In this document: in pieces, positions 19,091-26,385 of the stretch | How positions within the stretch are numbered: the stretch's first letter is position 1 | Layout: every line of letters begins with the position of its first letter | NCBI RefSeq assembly: GCF_000757485.1 | Contig: NZ_JPYO01000041.1 | Span: forward strand, 365,299 to 429,298 | Direction: 5' to 3' | Length of the DNA stretch: 64,000 nt | From: Achromobacter sp. RTa | GTDB lineage: Bacteria > Pseudomonadota > Gammaproteobacteria > Burkholderiales > Burkholderiaceae_B | Notes under the pieces: generated by a model | Told to the model about the DNA's origin: nothing | The model's database searches: none | The model's input: only the letters and a program-made list of their open reading frames with translations | Made by a program: the position numbers and the translations under genes

Positions 19091-19359
19091 GGTGTCTGAC
19101 ACCCGGGAGAGATTTTTTCGATTCGTGGGTTCATCTCGTGGGGGTGTCAGACACGAGCACCTCGGTGTCTGACACCCCTACGAGATTCCATTCAAACTTG
19201 AAACGCTTTCCCCGGGTGTCAGACACAGGCACCCGGGAGAGATTTTTTCGATCCGTGGGTTATCTCGTGGGGGTGTCAGACACGAGCACCTCGGTGTCTG
19301 ACACCCCTACGAGATCCCATTCAAATCTGAAACGCTTTCCCCGGGTGTCAGACACAGAC
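19091..19359. repeat. GTGTC(A/T)GACAC repeat cluster with 130-base tandem duplication
   Basis: The 355-base gap 19080-19434 carries no supported gene. It holds seven exact copies of the palindrome (19092, 19144, 19165, 19216, 19273, 19294, 19345). Bases 19101-19230 are repeated at 19231-19359 with few differences, including a one-base deletion. Each unit contains the inner pair of palindromes flanked by CTCGTGGG and CCCTACGAGA, themselves inverted, so each unit can fold into a long hairpin. The final 75 bases before the hydrolase gene look like a normal promoter-leader region. Confidence 0.92.
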
Positions 19360-19434
19360 ACCCACCAGCCAAACGCTCCCCCGGCACCTGTGAGACACTC
19401 TGCGACGATCGGAACCCGACCACGCGGAGACCTT

Positions 19435-20247
19435 ATGAACTCTTCCCTCAAGGTAGTTTCAGGCGGCGCCACGCTGGCCGTCGAAATCGTTGGAAGCGGC
19501 CCGGCCGTGGTTTTTCTTCATGCGAATGTCTGCGACAAACGCATGTGGCGCCCGCAATTGGACGCTGTTGGCGCGCACTGCCGCGCCATTGCCTATGACC
19601 GCCGCGGTTTTGGGGGCACGGCTTCGGCGGCGGAGGACTACTCCGCCGTCGCGGACCTGGTTGCGGTGCTCGATGCGACGGCTGGCGCGGCGCCGGCCAT
19701 TCTTGTCGGATGCTCGCAAGGGGCGAATATCGCATTGGGCGCCAGCCTGATGCATCCGTCGCGAGTGCGCGGCCTTGTGCTGATCGCGCCGACCGTCGCC
19801 GGCGCGCCCGAGGCCGTCTACTCTTCCGATCTGGCAGAGATGGTCGCGCAGCAGAAGCAGGCGGAGGTAGCGGGAGACCTGGACCGCCTGAACGATATAA
19901 AGGCGCGTCTCTTCCTGGACGGCCCGCTGGCGCCGGAAGGGCGGGTAGAGGGAGACGCCCGGCGCCTGTTTCTGGATATGAACGCCATTGCGCTGCGTGC
20001 TGCGCCAGGAGGAGCCAATCGCGACAACTGGCCGATTTTCAGCCGCCTGGACGAGATTGCGGCGCCATCCCTGGTCATCTGGGGAACGCTGGACTTTCCG
20101 CATATCCAGGAACGCGGCCGCGCCGTGGCCGCGATGCTGCCCGACGCGCAGGGGAGGGAGCTGCCGGGCACCGCTCATTTGCCGAGCCTTGAACAGCCCG
20201 AGGCGGTAACGGGGTGGATTTTGGATCTGGTCCGCCGCTGCCCGTGA
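19435..20247 (+). CDS. Alpha/beta hydrolase
   Basis: A 270-residue alpha/beta-hydrolase-fold protein without a signal peptide. The oxyanion-side motif is VVFLHANVCDKRMW, the nucleophile elbow GCSQGA places Ser94, and the remaining triad is probably Asp220 (GTLDFPH) and His248 (GTAHLPS). Substrate unknown. The frame is open upstream through the repeat cluster, but the ATG at 19435, with GGAGA 7 bases before it, begins the conserved fold. Base composition is slightly lower in GC than the neighbours. Confidence 0.87.
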   Translation: MNSSLKVVSGGATLAVEIVGSGPAVVFLHANVCDKRMWRPQLDAVGAHCRAIAYDRRGFGGTASAAEDYSAVADLVAVLDATAGAAPAILVGCSQGANIALGASLMHPSRVRGLVLIAPTVAGAPEAVYSSDLAEMVAQQKQAEVAGDLDRLNDIKARLFLDGPLAPEGRVEGDARRLFLDMNAIALRAAPGGANRDNWPIFSRLDEIAAPSLVIWGTLDFPHIQERGRAVAAMLPDAQGRELPGTAHLPSLEQPEAVTGWILDLVRRCP

Positions 20248-20280
20248 TTTTCTGGCGACCGCGGTGCGTGGCCCGAACCC

Positions 20281-20922
20281 TTAGCGCTTTTCCAGCGCCA
20301 GCTTCAACCCGAACGCGATGAAGACGGCGCCCGTCATGCGGTCCAGTCCGCGCATGACGGCGGGCCGTGACAGCCAGCGCGCCAGCGGGCGCGTCGCCGC
20401 CACCAGCAGCGCGAACCACAGCACGCCCAGCAGGGCGTGGATCGCGGCCAGCAGCAGGCTGAAGCGCAGCACGTCCGCGCCCGCCGGAATGAACTGGGGC
20501 AGGAAGGTGATGTAGAAGATGCCGACCTTGGGATTGAGCACGTTGGTCAGGCAGCCTCGGATGAACCAGCCGGCGGGGCCGGCCGCGGCCGGCGCGCGCG
20601 GCGCTTGCATGCCGGCGGCGGACTGCCCACCCTTCAGGCTGCCCCACAGCAGCTTCACCCCCAGGTAGAACAGGTACAGCGCCGCGCAGATGCGCAGCGT
20701 GTCGTAGGCCAGGGTGGACACCAGCAGCAGGGAGCCCAGCCCGAACGCGGCGATGGCGCCCCACACCAGGCAACCGGCGCAGATGCCCAGGCCGGCCATG
20801 AACGCTCGCCTGCCGCCCTCGACGGCGGCGGTGCGCAGCACGAGGGCGCTATCCATGCCCGGCGTGATGGTCAGGATGGCGGCGGCCAGGGTGAAGGCGA
20901 GCAGGGCGGCGGTGGCGGTCAT
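20281..20922 (-). CDS. LysE/RhtB-family amino acid exporter
   Basis: A 213-residue inner-membrane exporter with about six membrane segments. The family motif near the N-terminus, ITPGMDSALVLRTAAVEGGRRA, and GCLTNVLNPKVGIFYITFLPQF in the middle identify the LysE/RhtB group, which exports amino acids or homoserine-like compounds. I chose the ATG at 20922; the open frame upstream would add an unconserved 36-residue extension. It is convergent with the hydrolase gene, 33 bases away. Confidence 0.93.
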   Translation of the reverse strand: MTATAALLAFTLAAAILTITPGMDSALVLRTAAVEGGRRAFMAGLGICAGCLVWGAIAAFGLGSLLLVSTLAYDTLRICAALYLFYLGVKLLWGSLKGGQSAAGMQAPRAPAAAGPAGWFIRGCLTNVLNPKVGIFYITFLPQFIPAGADVLRFSLLLAAIHALLGVLWFALLVAATRPLARWLSRPAVMRGLDRMTGAVFIAFGLKLALEKR

Positions 20923-21059
20923 GGGTGCGCAGGGCGGGAAATCCGGGCGGGCGGCCAGTGTAGCGCCGGCGCGATTGCGCGCAAACCCGCTGGGCAGGGG
21001 CCCGGCAGGCGGTATCATGGCGGCCTTCAATCATCAGCTTCATTCAACGGATTCTCGCC

Positions 21060-21596
21060 ATGGCCCTGCGCGCCACCATCTACAAGGCCGAACTCAACGT
21101 CGCCGACACCGATCGCCACTATTACGGCAGCCATTCGCTGACGGTGGCCCGTCACCCCTCGGAAACCGATGAGCGCATGATGGTCCGCCTGGTGGCTTTC
21201 GCCCTGCATGCGCAGGAGGAACTGGCCTTCACCAAGGGGCTGAGCGACACCGACGAGCCGGACCTGTGGGCCAAGGACCTGACGGGCGCGGTCCAGCTGT
21301 GGATCGAAGTCGGCCAGCCCGAAGAGCGCCGCATCCTGCGCGCCTGCGGCCGCGCCGAGGAAGTCATCATTTATTGCTACGGCGGTTCCGCCAGCAGGAT
21401 CTGGTGGGACGGCGTGAAGAACAAGCTCGAGCGCACCCGCAACCTCAAGGTCGTCAACCTGCCTTCGGAGCAGACCAAGGCCCTGGCCGGGCTGGCCGAG
21501 CGGACCATGCAGCTGAACGCCAATATTTCCGATGGGGTGGTGTATTTCTCGGCGGACAAGGGCGAAGTCAGCATCGAACCGGAAGTCTGGCGTTAG
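21060..21596 (+). CDS. yaeQ: YaeQ family protein
   Basis: A 178-residue cytoplasmic protein of the YaeQ family, nuclease-like folds of unsettled function. Nearly the full length matches the family pattern, with MALRATIYKAELNVADTDR at the start, HPSETDERMMVRLVAFAL and GEVSIEPEVWR at the end. It stands alone, divergent from the LysE-type gene. Confidence 0.93.
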   Translation: MALRATIYKAELNVADTDRHYYGSHSLTVARHPSETDERMMVRLVAFALHAQEELAFTKGLSDTDEPDLWAKDLTGAVQLWIEVGQPEERRILRACGRAEEVIIYCYGGSASRIWWDGVKNKLERTRNLKVVNLPSEQTKALAGLAERTMQLNANISDGVVYFSADKGEVSIEPEVWR

Positions 21597-21643
21597 GGCC
21601 CGTCCCCGCTAAAAAACAGTTGCGCGCCTAGCTGCGGGCTTTT

Positions 21644-21663
21644 AATATGATGACCATCATATT
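21644..21663. promoter_or_regulatory. Palindromic operator upstream of the TetR gene
   Basis: AATATGATG-N2-CATCATATT is a perfect 9-base inverted repeat that ends 14 bases before the TetR ATG. The same 20-base arrangement occurs inside the longer palindrome at 22313-22342. The shared site points to TetR autoregulation; this is inference from position and identity. Confidence 0.8.
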
Positions 21664-21677
21664 TTGGGCCAGAGGCC

Positions 21678-22274
21678 ATGAACCTTCCCGCCACCCGCAA
21701 GGAGCTATCCCACGAACGCATCGTGGACGCCGCCGCGCGCGCGATCCGGCGCGAAGGTTGCGCGGGGGTGGGGGTGGCCGAGGTCATGAAAGAAGCCGGG
21801 CTGACCCATGGCGGCTTCTATGCGCATTTCCCCTCGCGCGACGCGCTGCTCGCGGTCGCGATGGAGCGGGCGGGCCGCGACGGCGCGGACCGCCTGTCGC
21901 AAGGCATGGCGCAGCGGCGCGCCGAAGGCGCGAGCCCGCTGCGCGCCTGGGTCGATACCTACCTGAGCGAGGCGCACCTGGGCGGTTGCGAACGCGGCTG
22001 CCCGGTAGCGGCGCTGGCCTCGGAGATTCCGCGCCAGTCGGCCGACGTGCGCGAGGCCGGGGCCGTCCGGGTGCAGCGGCTGCTCGATGGCGTCCGCCAG
22101 GTGCTGCCGGCCACGGCGGGCGAGCACGCGGCGGCAGCGGTGACGAGCACCTTGGTGGGCGCCCTGCAACTGGCCCGCGCGCTGGGCGACAACGCTCAAG
22201 GTCGGAAGGTGCTGGCATCCGCGCGCAAGGCGATCCTGGACCAGTACGACCACGAAGGGCCGTCCGCCCGCTGA
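21678..22274 (+). CDS. TetR/AcrR-family regulator
   Basis: A 198-residue TetR-family repressor. The N-terminal HTH spans about residues 13-55 (IVDAAARAIRREGCAGVGVA, then EAGLTHGGFYAHFPSRDALL). The C-terminal part is the variable ligand-binding domain, with a Cys pair in LGGCERGCPVAAL that resembles TetR proteins controlling short-chain reductases. AGAGG lies 5 bases before the ATG. It is followed by a strong terminator and then by its probable target gene. Confidence 0.93.
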   Translation: MNLPATRKELSHERIVDAAARAIRREGCAGVGVAEVMKEAGLTHGGFYAHFPSRDALLAVAMERAGRDGADRLSQGMAQRRAEGASPLRAWVDTYLSEAHLGGCERGCPVAALASEIPRQSADVREAGAVRVQRLLDGVRQVLPATAGEHAAAAVTSTLVGALQLARALGDNAQGRKVLASARKAILDQYDHEGPSAR

Positions 22275-22284
22275 TAATTTTCCA

Positions 22285-22307
22285 GGGCCGCATTGCGCGG
22301 CCTTTTT
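22285..22307 (+). terminator. Rho-independent terminator after the TetR gene
   Basis: GGCCGC at 22286-22291 pairs with GCGGCC at 22297-22302 around a 5-base loop, followed by TTTTT. It lies 10 bases after the TetR stop and separates it from the SDR-MFS unit, which therefore needs its own promoter. Confidence 0.8.
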
Positions 22308-22312
22308 GTCCG

Positions 22313-22342
22313 CCACAAATATGATGATCATCATATTTGTGG
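22313..22342. promoter_or_regulatory. Perfect 30-base palindromic operator before the SDR gene
   Basis: Bases 22313-22342 are a perfect palindrome. Its core, 22318-22337, is AATATGATG-N2-CATCATATT, identical in both half-sites to the site upstream of the TetR gene. It lies 50 bases before the SDR start, a normal operator position. The TetR protein should therefore repress the SDR-MFS genes. Confidence 0.82.
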
Positions 22343-22392
22343 TTTGTAGAGCAACCCAATCTCCGCGGCGCTGCCGCAACGAGGAACCCATC

Positions 22393-23091
22393 ATGGAACT
22401 CAGGAACGCCGTCGTATTCATCACCGGAGCCAATCGCGGCCTGGGCTTGGCCTTCGCGCGCGAGGCGCTTGAGCGCGGCGCGCGCAAGGTCTACGCGGCA
22501 GCGCGCGATCCGTCGGCCGTGCGGCTGGCGGGCGTGGAGCCCATCAAACTCGACGTGACACGCCCGGACGAAGTGGCCGCCGCCGCGGCGCACGCCCGCG
22601 ACGTGACAGTACTGATCAATAACGCGGGCATCGCCGCGACCGGGGGCTTCCTGGCGCCCGGCAGCGCGGACTCGGCCCGCCGTCACCTGGAGACCAACCT
22701 GATCGGCCCGCTGTTGACGGCGCAGGCCTTCGCGCCGGTGCTCGCGGCCAATGGCGGAGGCGCGCTGCTGAACGTGCTGTCGATCGCCAGCTGGATCAAC
22801 CGTCCGCTGCTGGGCGTGTACGGCATGAGCAAGTCGGCGGCCTGGGCCCTGACCAACGGCCTGCGTCACGAACTGAGGGAGCAGGGCACCCAGGTGCTGG
22901 GCCTGCATATGGGGTTCGTCGATACGGACTTGACCCGCGGCATCGACGCGCCCAAGGCCACCCCGCAGGCCATCGTGCGCCTGGCGCTGGACGGGCTGGA
23001 GGCAGGCGCCGAAGAGGTGCTGGCCGATGAAGCGACCCTCCAGGTCAAGCAAGGACTGTCCGCCAGTCCCTCCATCTACCTGCAAGCCTGA
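22393..23091 (+). CDS. Short-chain dehydrogenase/reductase
   Basis: A 232-residue classical SDR oxidoreductase. The NAD(P)-binding motif is TGANRGLGLAFAREAL near the N-terminus, followed by NNAG, and the catalytic Tyr and Lys are in YGMSK after a Ser in LSIASW. The ATG at 22393, with GAGGAA before it, is chosen over an upstream in-frame start that would lie inside the operator. Substrate unknown. TetR control and linkage to an efflux-type MFS suggest a role in detoxifying a reactive carbonyl or drug; this is inference. Confidence 0.92.
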   Translation: MELRNAVVFITGANRGLGLAFAREALERGARKVYAAARDPSAVRLAGVEPIKLDVTRPDEVAAAAAHARDVTVLINNAGIAATGGFLAPGSADSARRHLETNLIGPLLTAQAFAPVLAANGGGALLNVLSIASWINRPLLGVYGMSKSAAWALTNGLRHELREQGTQVLGLHMGFVDTDLTRGIDAPKATPQAIVRLALDGLEAGAEEVLADEATLQVKQGLSASPSIYLQA

Positions 23092-23103
23092 GGGGCGTCC
23101 GCC

Positions 23104-24504
23104 ATGCATGCTCCCGCCACTCCAGCCGCATCAACCGCCGCGCCCGCGGCCTCTCCCTGGCCCGTGTTCTGGGTCGCCAGCATCGCCGTGTTCCTGGTGT
23201 CGCTGGACAGCACCATGCTGTACGCCGCCTTCGGAGCCCTGCGCGCGGGCTTTCCCGAAGCGTCGGCCGCGGACATGTCCTGGGTGCTCAATGCCTACAC
23301 GGTGGTCTTCGCCGCCATGCTGATTCCGTCAGGCGGCCTGGCCGACACGCACGGCCGCAAGCGCATGTTCATGGGCGGCGTGGTGCTGTTCCTGGCGGCG
23401 TCGGCGGCCTGCGGCCTGGCCGGCAGCGAAGGCTGGCTGATCGCCGCGCGCGTGCTGCAGGCTGTCGGGGCCGCGCTGCTGACGCCGGCGTCGCTGTCCA
23501 TCGTCCTGGCCGCCTTCCCGGCGTCGCAACGCGCCGTGGCGGTCAGCCTGTGGGGCGCGGTGGGTGGACTGGCCGCGGCCGTGGGGCCCAGCCTGGGCGC
23601 CTTCGTCGTGGACGTCGCGGGCTGGCCCTGGGCCTTCTACATCAACCTGCCGCTGGGCGCGCTGTCGCTGTGGTTCGGCGCCGGCCTGCTCAAGGAATCC
23701 GTGAAGCCTGATGCCCGGCGCCGGGTGGACGGCGTGGGCATGGCGCTGCTGATCGTCGGGGTGGGCGCGCTGGCGCTGGCCATCGTGCAGTCCGAATCGC
23801 CCGCATGGGCGCGGAGCGAGCTGATCGTGGCCGCCGCCATCGGGATCGTGTCCCTTGTTGCGTTCGTCCTATGGGCGCGGGCAACGCCGCATCCGCTGGT
23901 GGACCTGGCGTTGTTCCGCCACCGCACCTACCGATACGTGAACCTGGCCACGCTCAGCTTCGGCATTGCGTTCGCGATGATGTTCTTCGCCTTTTTCTTC
24001 TACATGACGGGCGTGTGGCACTACAGCCTGCCGCGCGCGGGGCTGGCCGTGACGCCCGGCCCGCTGCTGGTCATGCCCACGGCGATCCTGACCGGAAGGC
24101 TGGCGGCGCGGCTGGGCCATCGGCCCTTCCTGGTGGGCGGGTCGCTGGTCTACGCGGCCAGCGGGCTGTGGTTCCTGCTGGTGCCCGGCGCCGAGCCGGC
24201 CTATCTGAGCCAGTGGCTGCCGGGGCTGATGCTGAGCGGCATCGGGGTGGGCATGGTGCTGCCGTCCTTGTCGGGCGCGGCCGTGAACCGCCTGCCGGCG
24301 CAGCACTACGCCGTGGGCAGCGCGGTCAACCAGGCCACGCGGCAGATCGGCGGGGTGCTGGGCGTGGCGGTCACGGTGCTGTTGCTGGGGCAGGGGGTGG
24401 CGCGCCATGATGATTTCTCGCCGATCTACGCGGGACACGTGGGCCTGGCCCTGCTGACCGCCTTGCTATGCCTGGCCGTGGATACGCGGCCGAGGGCGGC
24501 CTGA
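23104..24504 (+). CDS. MFS transporter, DHA2-like drug efflux type
   Basis: A 466-residue major facilitator with about 14 hydrophobic segments, as in the EmrB/QacA (DHA2) group. The loop 2-3 motif is seen as GGLADTHGRKRMFMGG, and motif C-like sequence WGAVGGLAAAVGPSLGAFVV follows. It lies 12 bases after the SDR gene, so both are probably under the same TetR-type control. The exported compound cannot be told from sequence. Confidence 0.92.
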   Translation: MHAPATPAASTAAPAASPWPVFWVASIAVFLVSLDSTMLYAAFGALRAGFPEASAADMSWVLNAYTVVFAAMLIPSGGLADTHGRKRMFMGGVVLFLAASAACGLAGSEGWLIAARVLQAVGAALLTPASLSIVLAAFPASQRAVAVSLWGAVGGLAAAVGPSLGAFVVDVAGWPWAFYINLPLGALSLWFGAGLLKESVKPDARRRVDGVGMALLIVGVGALALAIVQSESPAWARSELIVAAAIGIVSLVAFVLWARATPHPLVDLALFRHRTYRYVNLATLSFGIAFAMMFFAFFFYMTGVWHYSLPRAGLAVTPGPLLVMPTAILTGRLAARLGHRPFLVGGSLVYAASGLWFLLVPGAEPAYLSQWLPGLMLSGIGVGMVLPSLSGAAVNRLPAQHYAVGSAVNQATRQIGGVLGVAVTVLLLGQGVARHDDFSPIYAGHVGLALLTALLCLAVDTRPRAA

Positions 24505-24509
24505 GCGCC

Positions 24510-25649
24510 TCAGCCGCAGGCGTCGGCGGCCAGGTTCGCGGGGTCCGAGCAGGCCTGCCAGCGCGCCTGGTCCATCGCCGGCACCAGCAGCATCCGGCTC
24601 ACCGGATCCTGGTACCAGAAGATCCGGCCCGGCTTGTCATGCATGGCCTGCCAGACCTTTTCCTGGGCCTCGGCATCGAGCAGCGCGCGGCCCTGCGGAT
24701 CCGTCACGCCCTGGGCCAGTATGGTCTGTGTCCCGGGGTTCCAGGATTGCATGTCGGCGTCGTCCACCGGCACGTCATCGGCGACGCGCACGATGCGCCA
24801 TTCGTTTCCGGGAACCTCGGTGGCCAGGCGGGACAGCCGCTCCCGTTCGAGCACGTAAAGGGAGTCGCGGTTGGGCGGCGGCTCGGCGTAGGGGTAGGGG
24901 ATGTTGCCGTTCCCCGGCGGCGCATACGGGGAGTACAGATAGAGATAGCGTTGCCCCGGCCGGCCCTGGCCGTCGTAGGCCTGGACCGACACGGCGCGGC
25001 CTTCGACGTTGGCGTCTATCACGCGCAGCAGGCGGCCCGCGGCGTCGCGCAGGAAATGGCGGCTCGCCGCAGGGGTTCGGGCGTTGTCGCAAGGGCCTTC
25101 GATCAACGCCGTCAGCGCGCCTTGCGCGTCGCGTTTCAGGCAGGTCTGGTGGACGGCCGAGTAGACCGCGGGCTTCCGGTAGGCCGTCTGCTCGTATTCG
25201 ATCACGCGCGCAAGCCTCCCTTCGGCGTCGTACTCGAACGAGAAGCCGCCCATCAGGAAAGGCGCGCCCGCGCTGCCGCCGCGCCGCGGGACGTCATAGC
25301 GCAGCGCGCGGCATAGCCGGCCGTCCGTGTCGAAATAGAGGCGGGTGGGGGCGGCGGACTCGCCGCCGTCCTGCCGGTAGGCGGACCAGTCGACCTTGTC
25401 CATCCAGGTTTGCGGCAGCGGATCGCCGCTTTCGGCCATCCAGACCGGGGCACGGCGCGTCGCGACGCGTTCGCCGTTGCGGCCCAGCAGCACGCGCTCG
25501 TCGGCCAGGTCGACCGATACGGGCATCGCGGCCAGCGCAGGCGGCGCCGTGAAGTCCGCGTCGGCCGGCCCGCAGGCGGCCCACGCCGGGGCGCCGTGCA
25601 GCACGGCGGCCAGCGCCAGCGTCAATGGCCTAAGCATGTTGCAGCGCAT
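24510..25649 (-). CDS. Exported protein of unknown function
   Basis: A 379-residue protein with a signal peptide ending in APAWA (about residue 24). The mature part contains several YD-like stretches (YFDTDGRLCRAL, FEYDAEGRLARVIEYEQ, LRDAAGRLLRVID, VQAYDGQGRPGQRYLY), so the middle is a short run of RHS-type beta strands. Six or more cysteines suggest a periplasmic, disulfide-bonded fold. I chose the ATG at 25649 because GGTGAGG stands 7 bases before it on the coding strand; the ATG at 25637 has no such site. It overlaps the preceding gene by 20 bases, so the two proteins are likely partners. I do not recognise a family. Confidence 0.72.
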   Translation of the reverse strand: MRCNMLRPLTLALAAVLHGAPAWAACGPADADFTAPPALAAMPVSVDLADERVLLGRNGERVATRRAPVWMAESGDPLPQTWMDKVDWSAYRQDGGESAAPTRLYFDTDGRLCRALRYDVPRRGGSAGAPFLMGGFSFEYDAEGRLARVIEYEQTAYRKPAVYSAVHQTCLKRDAQGALTALIEGPCDNARTPAASRHFLRDAAGRLLRVIDANVEGRAVSVQAYDGQGRPGQRYLYLYSPYAPPGNGNIPYPYAEPPPNRDSLYVLERERLSRLATEVPGNEWRIVRVADDVPVDDADMQSWNPGTQTILAQGVTDPQGRALLDAEAQEKVWQAMHDKPGRIFWYQDPVSRMLLVPAMDQARWQACSDPANLAADACG

Positions 25650-26271
25650 CCATGAACCTCACCAGCTCCCAGAACTCCTTGGACACGCCGCCCAGGCGCA
25701 GCTTGCCATCGCGGTCTTCGAACAGCAGGAAGGGATAGGCGTCGCGCTCCAGGATGCCGGTTTCAGGCAGCCGGTAGGGCTTGAAGACATCTGGGTTGTT
25801 GAAATAGGGCTCCAGCCGGCCTCCGCCGTCCACATGCATGTAGCGCACGCGCAGCGTGTCCTTGCCGTAAGCGGCCTGTGTTTCCGGGTAGACGCCGCCG
25901 TCTCCCGCCACCACCGCGTCCGACAAGACGGCCAGGAAGATGCGCGGGATGCCCACGAAATGGATTTCCCCGCTGGTCGTGCCGCCGGGAGCCTTGGCGA
26001 GCTCCCTGGCCAACTGGGTCGCGCGCGAGCCGGGCACCAGAGTCCTGGCGAACAGGCTGTCCACGTCGGCGCTACCGGGGTCGGGCGACTGGCGCAAACG
26101 CTCCAGGTCCTGCTTGAAATCGCTCAGCCACTGGCGGTAGCGCTGATTTTCCGCCTGGCGGTCGAAACCCTGGGCGCCGGCGGCGGCGCCGTGCAGGGTC
26201 AGGAGCGCCGTCAGCGCGAGCAGCCAGAGCGGCCGGAACCAGGAAGGGAGAGTGTGGATTGGAAGCCGCAT
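25630..26271 (-). CDS. Exported protein of unknown function
   Basis: A 213-residue protein with a signal peptide (hydrophobic about residues 12-30, ending near AAAGAQG). The mature region begins with a charged helical stretch (NQRYRQWLSDFKQDLERLRQ) followed by a mixed domain with IHFVGIPRIFLAVLSDAVV and LLFEDRDGKLRLGGVSKEFW. There is no recognisable family. The ATG at 26271 starts the signal peptide; the open frame upstream runs antisense through the GGDEF gene and is not used. It is the first gene of a two-gene unit and overlaps its partner by 20 bases. Confidence 0.7.
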   Translation of the reverse strand: MRLPIHTLPSWFRPLWLLALTALLTLHGAAAGAQGFDRQAENQRYRQWLSDFKQDLERLRQSPDPGSADVDSLFARTLVPGSRATQLARELAKAPGGTTSGEIHFVGIPRIFLAVLSDAVVAGDGGVYPETQAAYGKDTLRVRYMHVDGGGRLEPYFNNPDVFKPYRLPETGILERDAYPFLLFEDRDGKLRLGGVSKEFWELVRFMDALQHA

Positions 26272-26385
26272 AGGGGGACGATCATATCGTCCAAAACAAT
26301 GCCATTTTGGTGCGTAACGTGACAAAATGTCATCCGCGACTGCTAGCATGACTGCGTTGATGAACCCGTGTTGATCAGGTCCGAA

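Noticed and set aside
19033..19434. N-terminal extension of the alpha/beta hydrolase through the repeat cluster
   Set aside because: The extension only translates the palindromic repeats (VSDT-type peptides). The conserved fold begins at the ATG at 19435.
21600..21640. Terminator after the YaeQ gene
   Set aside because: There is a short A run but no stable stem near it.
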